The notes under the pieces: model-generated
The model's input: the letters and a program-made list of their open reading frames with translations, nothing else
Told to the model about the DNA's origin: nothing
Databases searched by the model: none
Translations under genes and position numbers: made by a program
NCBI RefSeq assembly: GCF_000187895.1
Contig: NZ_DS990130.1
Location: 558,001-622,000, forward strand
Reading direction: 5' to 3'
Length of the DNA stretch: 64,000 nt
From: Phocaeicola plebeius DSM 17135
GTDB lineage: Bacteria; Bacteroidota; Bacteroidia; Bacteroidales; Bacteroidaceae
In this document: piece by piece, positions 9,437 through 18,638 of the stretch
Layout of the letters: every line of letters begins with the position of its first letter
How positions within the stretch are numbered: position 1 is the first letter of the stretch

Positions 9437-9504
9437 CGCAGATGCATGGACTGCAAAGTCCGGTTCTTCCGGACAATTTAAAAGTCGCAGTCTGTGCATC
9501 TGTG
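9437..9504. repeat. Imperfect inverted-repeat element with nested hairpin
   Basis: An 18-nt arm at 9437-9454 (CGCAGATGCATGGACTGC) is the inverse of 9487-9504 with three mismatches. Inside it lies a second perfect hairpin, GTCCGG (9458-9463) against CCGGAC (9469-9474). It fills most of the panB to MFS gap and has no T-tract, so it is not an ordinary terminator. It looks like a small dispersed palindromic element. Confidence 0.6.
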
Positions 9505-9526
9505 TTTTCTATCAGATGTAGAAAAA

Positions 9527-10648
9527 ATGTGGAACAAGAATTTTAATCTTTTGCTCATCGCTAATTTTTTCCTGTATACGGCAGTGTATATGCTGTTTCC
9601 TGCACTTCATCACTGGATGGTGTCAGAAGGAGGGTATACGGGATTTCAGGCCGGAGGTGCCATAGCTATCTTTGGAGCTTCTCTTTTCCTTTTGGGAGCG
9701 TTCAATAATTATCTGGTCGATACGTTTAAGCGTAAGAATGTGTGTACGCGTAGTCTTCTGCTGCTGGCGCTTTTGGGATTGTTGTATCCATATGCCGGAG
9801 AGTGGGGGATGATCTTCCTTTTGCGTGTGCTTCAGGGAGCCTTGTTTGGGGTGGTACTGATGGCAATGGGAAGTACCCTGGTCATCGATGTAACTCCCAG
9901 CCAGTACAGAAACAAGGCCAGTGTGGTTTTCACTTGGTCGGGGGTACTCGGTATGCTGTGCGGCATCCTGTTGGGATATAATGCAGGCTGGTATCTTTCT
10001 TTCCAGCAGCAGATTTATCTTTTTGTGGGACTTTGTTCCCTTCCGGTCGTACTGGTTTCCATGGTGGAAGTCTGTTTCCGTGCTCCGTTGGACCTTCCGT
10101 TGCTGTCGTTCGACCGTTTTCTGCTTTTCCGTACCTTGATTCCGGGGCTGAACATGATGGTGGTTCCCTTCATTTTAGGGGTGCTGTTCAGCTCGATTTT
10201 CGATACTTTTTTCTACATTTGTATCATAGCCGGATTTATCGTTTTCCTGCTGCTGGACCGCGTGGTTCGTAAGCAAGTGAACGGCCGTTTGCTGAATGGT
10301 GTCGGGCTGGTATTGATGTGTGTGGCAGTATGGATATTGGGCTGTTCCACCGAAAAAGAAATGCTAATGGGAGCCGGTCTTCTGACCGGATTGGGCATGG
10401 GTTTTTCCCTGCTTCAGTTCTTGCGGATGATGATACGTCTTCCTTTGCACTGTGAGCGCGGAACGGGCTATCACACCTATCAGTTGCTTTGGGAGTCGGG
10501 TGTCATGCTGGGCGTGTTCTTCGGGAAATACACAGAAGACATCTCCGGACAACAGTTCCGCGCTGCATCGCTCATTCTGCTGGCTGGTCTGTTGATTTAT
10601 CAGGCAGTGGTGCACGGCTATTTCATGAAACGAATGAAGAATAGATAA
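9527..10648 (+). CDS. Major facilitator superfamily transporter
   Basis: A 373-residue inner-membrane protein with about 12 hydrophobic helices in two halves and a short MFS-type loop after helix 2 (NNYLVDTFKRKN, about residues 60-71). The ATG at 9527 puts the first membrane helix right at the N-terminus (NLLLIANFFLYTAVYMLF); an earlier in-frame ATG at 9494 falls inside the repeat element and is not preferred. The substrate is unknown. It runs in the same direction as the downstream ettA gene, 19 bp away, and could be cotranscribed. Confidence 0.85.
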   Translation: MWNKNFNLLLIANFFLYTAVYMLFPALHHWMVSEGGYTGFQAGGAIAIFGASLFLLGAFNNYLVDTFKRKNVCTRSLLLLALLGLLYPYAGEWGMIFLLRVLQGALFGVVLMAMGSTLVIDVTPSQYRNKASVVFTWSGVLGMLCGILLGYNAGWYLSFQQQIYLFVGLCSLPVVLVSMVEVCFRAPLDLPLLSFDRFLLFRTLIPGLNMMVVPFILGVLFSSIFDTFFYICIIAGFIVFLLLDRVVRKQVNGRLLNGVGLVLMCVAVWILGCSTEKEMLMGAGLLTGLGMGFSLLQFLRMMIRLPLHCERGTGYHTYQLLWESGVMLGVFFGKYTEDISGQQFRAASLILLAGLLIYQAVVHGYFMKRMKNR

Positions 10649-10667
10649 CTTAACTAATATAAAGAAT

Positions 10668-12356
10668 ATGGCAGACGACAAGAAAATTATCTTTTCAATG
10701 GTGGGAGTGAGCAAATCATTCCAGAACAACAAACAGGTATTGAAAGACATCTACCTATCCTTTTTTTATGGCGCGAAAATCGGAATCATCGGTTTGAACG
10801 GTTCCGGTAAGTCTACTTTGATGAAAATCATTGCCGGAATCGAAAAGAACTACCAGGGTGAAGTGGTATTTTCACCGGGATATTCTGTAGGTTATCTGGC
10901 ACAGGAACCTCAGCTTGACGACACGAAGACCGTGAAGGAAGTCGTGATGGAGGGAGTGCAGCAGGTGGTAGACACGCTGGTCGAATACGAAGAAATCAAT
11001 CAGAAGTTCGGTTTGCCGGAGTATTATGAAGATCCGGAAAAGATGGACGCACTCTTTGCGCGTCAGGCCGAACTGCAGGATATTATTGACGCTACCGATG
11101 CGTGGAATCTTGACAGCAAACTGGAACGTGCGATGGATGCATTGCGCTGTCCGCCCGAAGACCAGCTGGTGAAGAACCTTTCGGGAGGTGAACGCCGCCG
11201 TGTGGCTTTGTGCCGTCTGTTGTTGCAGAAACCTGACATCCTGTTGCTTGACGAGCCGACCAACCACTTGGATGCAGAAAGTATTGACTGGCTGGAACAG
11301 CACTTGCAGCAGTACGAAGGAACGGTAATTGCCGTGACACACGACCGCTACTTCCTGGATCATGTGGCTGGATGGATTCTGGAACTTGACCGTGGTGAAG
11401 GTATTCCTTGGAAGGGAAATTATTCAAGCTGGCTGGAGCAGAAGACCAAGCGTATGGAAATGGAAGAGAAGACGGCCAGCAAGCGTCGTAAGACGCTGGA
11501 ACGCGAGTTGGAATGGGTGCGCATGGCTCCTAAGGCTCGTCAGGCCAAGGGTAAGGCTCGTCTGAATTCGTACGACAAGCTCTTGAACGAAGATGTGAAG
11601 GAGAAGGAAGAAAAGCTGGAAATCTTTATTCCGAACGGTCCGCGTTTGGGAAACAAGGTTATCGAAGCCAAGCATGTGGCCAAGGCGTATGGCGACAAAC
11701 TGCTTTTCGATGACCTGAACTTCATGTTGCCGCCTAACGGTATCGTGGGAGTTATCGGTCCGAACGGTGCCGGAAAGACGACGTTGTTCCGCCTGATTAT
11801 GGGACTGGAAAGTGTGGATAAAGGTGAGTTTGAAGTAGGAGAGACTGTGAAAGTGGCCTATGTAGACCAGCAGCACAAGGATATCGACCCGAACAAGACT
11901 GTATACCAGGTAATCAGTGGCGGTAACGACCTGATTCGTATGGGTAACCGCGATGTGAATGCCCGTGCTTACCTGAGTCGTTTCAATTTCTCCGGTTCTG
12001 ATCAGGAAAAACTTTGCGGTATGCTTTCTGGTGGTGAACGTAACCGTCTGCACCTGGCCATGGCACTGAAGGAAGAAGGTAACGTGTTGTTGCTCGACGA
12101 GCCGACCAACGATATTGATGTAAACACCCTCCGTGCGCTGGAAGAAGGTCTGGAAGACTTTGCCGGATGTGCTGTGGTCATCAGCCACGACCGTTGGTTC
12201 CTCGACCGTATTTGTACCCATATCTTAGCTTTTGAAGGAGACAGTCAGGTGTTCTACTTCGAGGGTTCTTACACGGAATACGAAGAAAACAAGATGAAGC
12301 GTATGGGCAATGTAGAGCCGAAGCGCGTACGTTATCGCAAGTTGATGGAAGACTAA
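10668..12356 (+). CDS. ettA: Energy-dependent translational throttle EttA (ABC-F ATPase)
   Basis: EttA binds the ribosomal E site and gates entry into elongation according to ATP/ADP level. The 562-residue protein has two complete ABC domains: Walker A GLNGSGKST (residues 42-50) and GPNGAGKTT (from 364), signatures LSGGERRR and LSGGERNR, and Walker B LLLDEPTN in both, each with its catalytic Glu. The arm and linker (PKARQAKGKARLNSYDKL) are characteristic of the EttA branch. There are no membrane segments. A terminator and a 22-bp hairpin array follow the stop. Confidence 0.95.
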   Translation: MADDKKIIFSMVGVSKSFQNNKQVLKDIYLSFFYGAKIGIIGLNGSGKSTLMKIIAGIEKNYQGEVVFSPGYSVGYLAQEPQLDDTKTVKEVVMEGVQQVVDTLVEYEEINQKFGLPEYYEDPEKMDALFARQAELQDIIDATDAWNLDSKLERAMDALRCPPEDQLVKNLSGGERRRVALCRLLLQKPDILLLDEPTNHLDAESIDWLEQHLQQYEGTVIAVTHDRYFLDHVAGWILELDRGEGIPWKGNYSSWLEQKTKRMEMEEKTASKRRKTLERELEWVRMAPKARQAKGKARLNSYDKLLNEDVKEKEEKLEIFIPNGPRLGNKVIEAKHVAKAYGDKLLFDDLNFMLPPNGIVGVIGPNGAGKTTLFRLIMGLESVDKGEFEVGETVKVAYVDQQHKDIDPNKTVYQVISGGNDLIRMGNRDVNARAYLSRFNFSGSDQEKLCGMLSGGERNRLHLAMALKEEGNVLLLDEPTNDIDVNTLRALEEGLEDFAGCAVVISHDRWFLDRICTHILAFEGDSQVFYFEGSYTEYEENKMKRMGNVEPKRVRYRKLMED

Positions 12357-12380
12357 TTTACAGCAGATTATACATGACGA

Positions 12381-12422
12381 AAAAAGGCTTCGACGTTCAC
12401 CGAAAAACGTCGAAGCCTTTTT
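12381..12422 (+). terminator. Terminator of ettA
   Basis: AAAAAGGCTTCGACGTT pairs perfectly with AACGTCGAAGCCTTTTT, giving an A-tract, GC-rich stem and T-tract. It can act in both directions between the convergent genes. Confidence 0.9.
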
Positions 12423-12426
12423 GTTT

Positions 12427-12514
12427 AAATGTCCTTGCGTTTTACTTGAAACGCAAAGGCGTTTTGACTCAAATGCACTTGTGTTTGATTTGAAATGTAC
12501 TTACGTTTTGGACT
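12427..12514. repeat. Array A: four 22-bp tandem mini-hairpin units
   Basis: Units begin at 12427, 12449, 12471 and 12493, exactly 22 bp apart. Each is a 16-nt hairpin (6-nt arm, 4-nt loop, 6-nt arm) plus a 6-nt spacer. The stems are AAATGT/GCGTTT, AAACGC/GCGTTT, AAATGC/GTGTTT and AAATGT/ACGTTT. Every one can form six RNA base pairs if G-U pairs are allowed. The array starts four bases after the ettA terminator. Confidence 0.85.
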
Positions 12515-12527
12515 GCTTCAGTAAGCT

Positions 12528-13715
12528 TCACTGAATCAACATATTTTCAACCTCTTCCAGGCATCCGTCTGTCTTCTCTGGAGTGATGTGTAGCAGGCGG
12601 GCCAGCAAGGAATAAATCGATACATTCCGGAATTTCGGAGCCTCGTATCCCTTCTTGAAATCCGGTCCGCATGCCCGGAACATCACCTGCATATCGTCGT
12701 AGGTCGGGTCGAACCCATGGGCTCCCGGAAGTGTCTTCTTGCCTTCTTCCACCAGCCAGCCTAAATCAGGCAGTACGATGATGTCGCCCACACGTGGATT
12801 GCTACCATAGTTCAAATAAGCAGGAATATCTTCTTTTTTCCATGCCCGTACGTGATTCAGTCCCTGTAGTGCCTGGTACACAGAGTCACGGTATTCCGGT
12901 TTCGTATAAATCTGTGCCGGCAGATTCCCGTCAATCAAAGTATACCATTTTTCGTTCAACAGGTGCTTGATAGGCACAAAGCGGTCTGCGCTGACAGTCG
13001 CCATTCCGTGGTCGGACGTCACAATCAGGTTGATGTCCTTTCCGAAAGGCAAGCTTTGAAGTCCTTCCCATAAGTATTTCATGAGGGCATCCAGCTCTTC
13101 CACGCAGCGGCGTGTTTCCTTGCTGTGCGGGCTATAAGTGTGTCCGTAGGTATCAGAATCCTCGAAATAAATCATAACCAGCTGGGGGCGTTCTTCTTCC
13201 GGCAGTTTCAGCATTCTCAGTGCCTCTGCCACACGCTCCGTCTGGGTGAGCCGGGGTTTCTGGTCGTACACGTGATAGTAGGTGGGGTGCTGTCCTTTTA
13301 CGGCAATGTCAGAGCCTACCCAGTAGATGTTTCCCGTCTTGACACCCTGCTTCTGTGCGGTAATCCAGATAGGTTCTCCACCATAATAAGACGCATCGTT
13401 GCGGGTTTTCAGGTTGCTCATCTTGTAAAGTTCCTGGCGCTGTGGGTCCCAGAACGTATTGGCTACGATACCATGGTGGTCGGGCACCAGTCCCGTAGCA
13501 ATGGTATAGTGGTTAGGGAATGTTTTCGAGGGGAACGATGGAATCATGGTGGCCTTTACGCCTTCATGAGCCATCCGGTCGAAGAACGGTGTATCGTACA
13601 TTTGCGGGTAGTCCCAGCGGAACCCGTCGAGGGATACAATGACGGTGTAGTGTTTTCCGGCCCAGATAGAGAGGCAGATGCACCACATCATACACAGCGA
13701 GATAATTTTTTTCAT
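12528..13715 (-). CDS. Alkaline phosphatase-fold nucleotide pyrophosphatase/phosphodiesterase (ENPP-like)
   Basis: The 395-residue product has a signal peptide (residues 1-19) and is therefore periplasmic or surface exposed. It shows the type I phosphodiesterase signature: metal ligand Asp30 in VSLDGFRWD and nucleophile Thr65 in SKTFPNHY. Further metal-binding motifs follow (FEDSDTYGH, TSDHGM and PGAHGFDP). ENPP enzymes hydrolyse nucleotide or other phosphodiester bonds; the natural substrate here is unknown. It lies 3' of the Oar-like receptor gene on the same strand, but a strong terminator between them argues against one operon. Confidence 0.9.
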   Translation of the reverse strand: MKKIISLCMMWCICLSIWAGKHYTVIVSLDGFRWDYPQMYDTPFFDRMAHEGVKATMIPSFPSKTFPNHYTIATGLVPDHHGIVANTFWDPQRQELYKMSNLKTRNDASYYGGEPIWITAQKQGVKTGNIYWVGSDIAVKGQHPTYYHVYDQKPRLTQTERVAEALRMLKLPEEERPQLVMIYFEDSDTYGHTYSPHSKETRRCVEELDALMKYLWEGLQSLPFGKDINLIVTSDHGMATVSADRFVPIKHLLNEKWYTLIDGNLPAQIYTKPEYRDSVYQALQGLNHVRAWKKEDIPAYLNYGSNPRVGDIIVLPDLGWLVEEGKKTLPGAHGFDPTYDDMQVMFRACGPDFKKGYEAPKFRNVSIYSLLARLLHITPEKTDGCLEEVENMLIQ

Positions 13716-13744
13716 AAGTCTAGTTTGTTTTTAGGGTGATAAAA

Positions 13745-13786
13745 AGAAAGGTGTATTGCCGTTCTTTTGTGGGCAATACACCTTTT
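13745..13786 (-). terminator. Terminator of the TonB-dependent receptor gene
   Basis: On the minus strand a 14-bp stem (AAAGGTGTATTGCC with its complement at 13747-13760 and 13772-13785) is followed by CTTTTTATC. Confidence 0.85.
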
Positions 13787-13807
13787 ATGTAAAGGGTTAG
13801 TCTTTCA

Positions 13808-16800
13808 TTAGAAAGTCAGTCTTACACCCACCTGGCAGTGCCAGCGTGAGCTGATATCGCTCTTCTGGATTTCAGCTTTGTTGTAAGAGAAAGATGCGAT
13901 TTTATTGCCATCTGCATCTGTAGAAAGTCCTGTCATAGTCAGCGGTGATAAGTTATAAGCTGAGCTATAGCTTGCTCCCCATTTCTTGTTCAACATATTA
14001 GCGAAGTTGATGATATCGAATGTAAATTCTAGTTTTCCAACTCCTTGCACATTGTAGATAGTTTGTGCCAAGTGCAAATCGATTTCATGCTCCCAATCGC
14101 TCAGGTTTGAGTTACGTTCAGCATATTGACCTCTATGGTTTTTGGCATAGCTATCGTTTTCAATCCATTGTTTGAATGCTTCACGACTTTCCTCTGCACT
14201 CATTGTAACATTTCCTTGTTTATCGGTAATGTCTACAAAATTCATCTTGCTGAGTTCTTCGTCTGTCGGGATATATAACAATGAGTTTCCAGACCATTTA
14301 TCACCGTTGTAATCTGATTTTTCATTCATTGTTAAACTGTAGCGACTTCCTGAGAATCCGTTGTAAATTACAGAGATAGTGGTGCTTGTCCAGCCGTTCC
14401 AATATTTCGGACTGTTGTAAGAAGCTTGAACCATTACACGGTGAGGTATATCGAATTTCGAGAAACCAAGTTCATTTCCAGAGTTGGTGTCTACAGAGTA
14501 GTTGTATTTCCAGTTAGAATAAGCTACAGAACTTGTTCCATCGTTCACAGATTTTGCATGTCCGAAAGTATATGATGCAGACAAGTCTAGACCGAAGTTG
14601 AAGCGTTTTTCCAACAAAGCAGATAAAGCATATGTGTATCCCTTATTCGTATTCTTCAGATTGATAATACTATAATAGTTACCAGAGTTGAATTGGTAGT
14701 AAGGAGCTGCAGATGCTTCATTTCCTGCTACAGCATATACTTTGTTGCCACTCTGAGTCAGTGCCAGATTTTCAAAGAACACATTGTTCATGGTCTTTGA
14801 GTAGATACCTTCCAACGTCATTTTCACGTCACCCGGCAACATCTGCTCCAATGCTAAGTTGGCACGGAATACTTGCGGGTATTTGAAGTTTTTGTCTACA
14901 GTTACAATGTCTGGTTTTGCAGAAGCACCGCTTTGTGAATTGGCAGCTCCCAGCGGATTGTCTGCATATTCTCCCAGTTTTGGTGCGTCGTAAGTGTAGT
15001 TTCCATCTGCATCTTCTGGAGTGATGGTGGTTCCTTTGCTTTCCATACCAGTGTTATTGAAAGCATTAGACAGCCATACGAACGGTACACGTCCTGTGAA
15101 GATACCGATACCACCGCGGAGCAATGTGTTGTGTGAATCGTTAGTGTACCAGCGGAAACCTACACGCGGTGAGAACAAGACTTTTGCACTAGGGTTCTGA
15201 CCTACACGTGCGTTCAGGTTCTGTGATTCAGCAAACTGGTTGAATGCGTCGTTTGTAGTCGGATTATTGAAGATAACCGGAATGTCGATACGCAATCCGT
15301 ATGTCAGATTGAAGTTGTTATTGACATCCCATTTGTCTTGTGCATAGAATCCGAACTGACCAGACTTCATAGCAGGTGCCCACTTAGTATCACCACCTGT
15401 CAGAGTTGGATCTGTATACTTATAGGTGTATTTATAAGGGCGGTCAGCAATAAAATCTTCCAATGAATTATAATACCATGAACCGTTAGAAGCTTGGATG
15501 AAGAGGTTTGTCATCTTATAGATCTCATTGTGAGTACCAAAGGTCAGTGTATGATTTCCAAGGTACCATGACAAGTTATCTTCGAAAGTGTAGATGTCCT
15601 GATCCAAGTAATTGGCTCCAGAAGAATATTCCGTACCGATGTTGGCAGTGATGTTTGTTCCGTCCGGTGCTGGAATATTGCTGATCTGTACAGTTGGTCC
15701 CTGGTAAGCTACATCACGATGGTCACGGATAAAGCTGGCGGAAGCACGGAATTCGTTGTACAAATTCTGTCCCAGGTGAGAAGTCAATTCGGCTACGATT
15801 GAGTTTGTCTTGTTATTCATGCGGTAACCGCTGTTTTCAAACATGTAGCTGGTTGAACCTACTCCATAATTGTCATCGTATGAATTGTTGTGCTGATAGC
15901 GTAATGCTAGTTTATGGTTCTGGTTGATGTTCCAGTCAATACGAGCTAGCAATCCGAATGATTTGTTATCAATGTTACGTTGTGAATATCCTTCTTTGAA
16001 GCCTGTCATATCGTAGTATGCATCTGCAATTTGCTTAGCCTGTTCAGAAGTAAGATAAGAGGTTGTATATCCCGGATAAATGCTTGAAGGATAAGATTCT
16101 TTTTTTGATTCTGCGCTTACAAAGTAGAACAATTTGTCTTTTACGATGGCACCGCCCAATGTTCCACCATAAGTACGAGTGTACTGCTGGGTGAGCGGAG
16201 ATTTTTCGTAATCACGTACGGCGCTGTATTTACCATACATATTTTGGTTGTTGAAGTAAGTGTAGGCCGAACCGTGAGTGGTGTTAGTACCCTGCTTGGT
16301 AATGGCATTGATACCACCTCCGGTAAATCCGCTCTGACGTACGTCGAAAGGAGCAACGACTACCTGAATTTCTTGGATGGCATCCATAGAAATCGGGTTG
16401 GCACCTGTCTGGCCACCGTTAGTTCCAGATGCAGACAAACCAAACACGTCGTTACTTACTGTACCGTCAATCTGGAAGCTGTTGTAACGGTTGTTTGAGC
16501 CGGCGAATGTGATACCTCCGTTCTTTGAAGTCATGGCCATCGGCATGTTCTTCACGATGTCGTACACATTACGGTCTACTGTCGGAGTGTTTTCGATTTT
16601 CTGTGTAGAGAAGTTGTGTGCGGCTCCAGCATTTGCTTTTGCATCAGCTACGACTACTACTTCGTCCAACAGTTCTGAACTTGGTTTCATTTCGGCATTC
16701 AGACTGAGTGTGTTACCCAGTTCAAGTGAAATACCTGTAAATGCAGTTTTGTTGTAACCTACGTATGAGATTTCAATTTTGTAGGGACCACCGGTACGCA

Positions 16801-17017
16801 TACCTTGGATGGTGTAACGTCCATCTACGTTTGTCACTGCACCGTAGAGAGTTCCTGACGGTTCGTGGATAGCTACCACTGTAGCACCGATAACCGGGGC
16901 TTTGGTTTCATCTAAAACTTTTCCGCTGATAGCAGAAGTCGTTACCTGAGCATTTGCGCCGACAGCCATGGCTGAAACGACCAATGCGGAATACAGGAAT
17001 TTGGAATGATGTACCAT
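13808..17017 (-). CDS. Oar-like TonB-dependent outer-membrane receptor
   Basis: This is a 1069-residue outer-membrane protein. After a signal peptide (cleavage near NAQ/VTT, residue 24) comes a carboxypeptidase regulatory-like beta-sandwich domain (about 28-115, ISGKVLDETKAPVIGATVV), then a plug domain (about 125-250, with SFQIDGTVSND and GFTGGGINAITKQGTN) and a large beta barrel ending in Phe (CQVGVRLTF). This arrangement matches the Oar/OmpA-related receptors of Bacteroidota rather than a SusC protein, and no SusD-like partner is adjacent. Transport substrate unknown. Transcription should start about 100 nt upstream. Confidence 0.9.
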   Translation of the reverse strand: MVHHSKFLYSALVVSAMAVGANAQVTTSAISGKVLDETKAPVIGATVVAIHEPSGTLYGAVTNVDGRYTIQGMRTGGPYKIEISYVGYNKTAFTGISLELGNTLSLNAEMKPSSELLDEVVVVADAKANAGAAHNFSTQKIENTPTVDRNVYDIVKNMPMAMTSKNGGITFAGSNNRYNSFQIDGTVSNDVFGLSASGTNGGQTGANPISMDAIQEIQVVVAPFDVRQSGFTGGGINAITKQGTNTTHGSAYTYFNNQNMYGKYSAVRDYEKSPLTQQYTRTYGGTLGGAIVKDKLFYFVSAESKKESYPSSIYPGYTTSYLTSEQAKQIADAYYDMTGFKEGYSQRNIDNKSFGLLARIDWNINQNHKLALRYQHNNSYDDNYGVGSTSYMFENSGYRMNNKTNSIVAELTSHLGQNLYNEFRASASFIRDHRDVAYQGPTVQISNIPAPDGTNITANIGTEYSSGANYLDQDIYTFEDNLSWYLGNHTLTFGTHNEIYKMTNLFIQASNGSWYYNSLEDFIADRPYKYTYKYTDPTLTGGDTKWAPAMKSGQFGFYAQDKWDVNNNFNLTYGLRIDIPVIFNNPTTNDAFNQFAESQNLNARVGQNPSAKVLFSPRVGFRWYTNDSHNTLLRGGIGIFTGRVPFVWLSNAFNNTGMESKGTTITPEDADGNYTYDAPKLGEYADNPLGAANSQSGASAKPDIVTVDKNFKYPQVFRANLALEQMLPGDVKMTLEGIYSKTMNNVFFENLALTQSGNKVYAVAGNEASAAPYYQFNSGNYYSIINLKNTNKGYTYALSALLEKRFNFGLDLSASYTFGHAKSVNDGTSSVAYSNWKYNYSVDTNSGNELGFSKFDIPHRVMVQASYNSPKYWNGWTSTTISVIYNGFSGSRYSLTMNEKSDYNGDKWSGNSLLYIPTDEELSKMNFVDITDKQGNVTMSAEESREAFKQWIENDSYAKNHRGQYAERNSNLSDWEHEIDLHLAQTIYNVQGVGKLEFTFDIINFANMLNKKWGASYSSAYNLSPLTMTGLSTDADGNKIASFSYNKAEIQKSDISSRWHCQVGVRLTF

Positions 17018-17123
17018 AAATTTTTAATTAAATAAATTGTAAATCTATTTTAGCGTTTTTGTTCGCTTAATTCTTTGTAGTTAAGTTCGTTGATTCTTTT
17101 TGTATTATTCCTCTTTTTCTGTT

Positions 17124-17132
17124 GCAAAGTTA
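17124..17132 (-). promoter_or_regulatory. -7 box for the Oar-like receptor gene
   Basis: The minus strand reads TAACTTTGC, a perfect -7 consensus, giving a predicted transcription start near 17118. Confidence 0.65.
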
Positions 17133-17406
17133 AAAAATCTTTTCAGCGAATAATTGGAGAGTGGACGATTTAACAAATTAGGCTGTAAATAATTAACTTT
17201 TTTATTTTGCAATAGAAGTAAATTTATTTCCGGAGTAGAATGTTTGGAGCTGATTTTGTGTGACTTGCATCGTTGTAACTATACGTAATATATTTGTAAC
17301 TTTTGACTTCAAAGGAGGCGAATTGAACAAGGTTATTGTATGAATCCTGAATTTATTTTCATTTTGCTTAGTGGTTGACTTTATTATGGACATTTGTTTT
17401 TTTGTC

Positions 17407-17415
17407 TATTTTTGC
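17407..17415 (+). promoter_or_regulatory. -7 box for the MFS gene at 17441
   Basis: TATTTTTGC matches the consensus and lies 25 nt before the start codon. Confidence 0.65.
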
Positions 17416-17440
17416 AGAATGAAAGTAAGAGTTTATCAAT

Positions 17441-18616
17441 ATGAAACAGAAATTGGAAGAGAATAATGGAATTCCGGCTTCGTTGCTGTGGATACTGGCC
17501 ATTATATCAGGACTTTCAGTGGCGAATCTGTATTATAATCAGCCGTTGCTGAATCGTATCAGTGAAGATTTGGGTATCTCGGAATTTACTGCCAATCTGA
17601 TACCTATGACCACACAGATTGGGTATGCACTGGGATTGTTGTTTATTATCCCTTTGGGGGATTTGTACAAGCGGAAGAATATCATTGTTATTAACTTTCT
17701 CTTATTGTCGGTGGCAACTTGTAGCATTGCCATGTCTGTGAATGTGTTTTACATCCTGCTGGCTTCGCTGGTGACAGGAGTTTGTTCAGTTATGCCGCAG
17801 ATTTTTATTCCGATTGCTGCACAGTTCTCACTGCCACAGAATAAAGCACGTAACGTGGGGATGATGGTCAGCGGTTTGCTGACAGGAATTTTGGGTTCGC
17901 GGGTAATCAGTGGTTTTGTAGGAGAATATTGGGGATGGCGTACGATGTATTATATTGCAGCCGTCATCATGTTGCTTTGTATTTTTGTGGTAGTTCGGGT
18001 GTTGCCGGATATGCCGCTAAATTTCAAAGGTACGTACAAAGGACTGATGAAATCGCTTTTTACGCTGTATCGGGACAATTCTACTATTCGTTTGGTTTCT
18101 GCACGGGCCGGACTTTGTTTTGGTAGTTTTCTGGCGTTGTGGGCGTGCCTGGCCTTTAAGTTGAGTGGGGAACCGTTTTATGCAGGAAATAACATCATCG
18201 GTATGCTGGGACTGTGTGGAGTGGCTGGTGCGTTGACAGCTTCTTTTGTTGGGAGTCTGGTACATAAGTTTGGAGTGCGGTTTTTTACTTTTCTAGGTTG
18301 TCTTCTTATTATCGCGGCTTGGGTTATCATGTTTGTCTTCCAGAACTCTTATTTAGGTTTTATCATAGGAATTATCGTGATAGATATCGGTATGCAATGT
18401 GTGCAGATAGGTAATCAAACCTGTGCATTGTCGCAGGCTCCCAAGGCAACTAACCGGGTGAATACCATCTTTATGACAACTTATTTTGTGGGCGGTTCAC
18501 TAGGAACCTTTCTGGCCGGTACTTTCTGGCATGCATGGGGTTGGACCGGAGTTGTCTGTGTAGGAATCGGCCTGACACTGATTTCATTGCTTGTGACACT
18601 TTTTACTCGAAACTGA
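17441..18616 (+). CDS. Major facilitator superfamily transporter
   Basis: A 391-residue inner-membrane protein with about 12 helices. The MFS loop 2-3 motif is recognisable as PLGDLYKRKN (about residues 71-80), and helix 1 has NLYYNQPLL, typical of small-molecule exporters related to YgaY-type efflux proteins. No substrate can be assigned. The next gene starts 22 bp downstream on the same strand, so the two are probably one transcript. Confidence 0.87.
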   Translation: MKQKLEENNGIPASLLWILAIISGLSVANLYYNQPLLNRISEDLGISEFTANLIPMTTQIGYALGLLFIIPLGDLYKRKNIIVINFLLLSVATCSIAMSVNVFYILLASLVTGVCSVMPQIFIPIAAQFSLPQNKARNVGMMVSGLLTGILGSRVISGFVGEYWGWRTMYYIAAVIMLLCIFVVVRVLPDMPLNFKGTYKGLMKSLFTLYRDNSTIRLVSARAGLCFGSFLALWACLAFKLSGEPFYAGNNIIGMLGLCGVAGALTASFVGSLVHKFGVRFFTFLGCLLIIAAWVIMFVFQNSYLGFIIGIIVIDIGMQCVQIGNQTCALSQAPKATNRVNTIFMTTYFVGGSLGTFLAGTFWHAWGWTGVVCVGIGLTLISLLVTLFTRN

Positions 18617-18638
18617 TTATTCAAATGAACGAATATAT

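Larger units (their letters stand above)
17018..17440. other. 423-bp AT-rich intergenic region between divergent genes
   Basis: It holds the receptor promoter (-7 box at 17124-17132 on the minus strand) with a leader of about 100 nt, and the -7 box of the MFS gene at 17407-17415 on the plus strand. The roughly 270 bp between them are AT-rich; I see no gene, repeat or structured RNA there. Confidence 0.7.

Noticed and set aside
11424-12221. 265-codon open frame on the minus strand
   Set aside because: Antisense shadow of ettA domain 2; no recognisable motif.
13808-17017. SusC protein of a polysaccharide utilisation locus
   Set aside because: No SusD-like gene or glycoside hydrolase is adjacent, and the N-terminal domain and plug fit Oar-like receptors.
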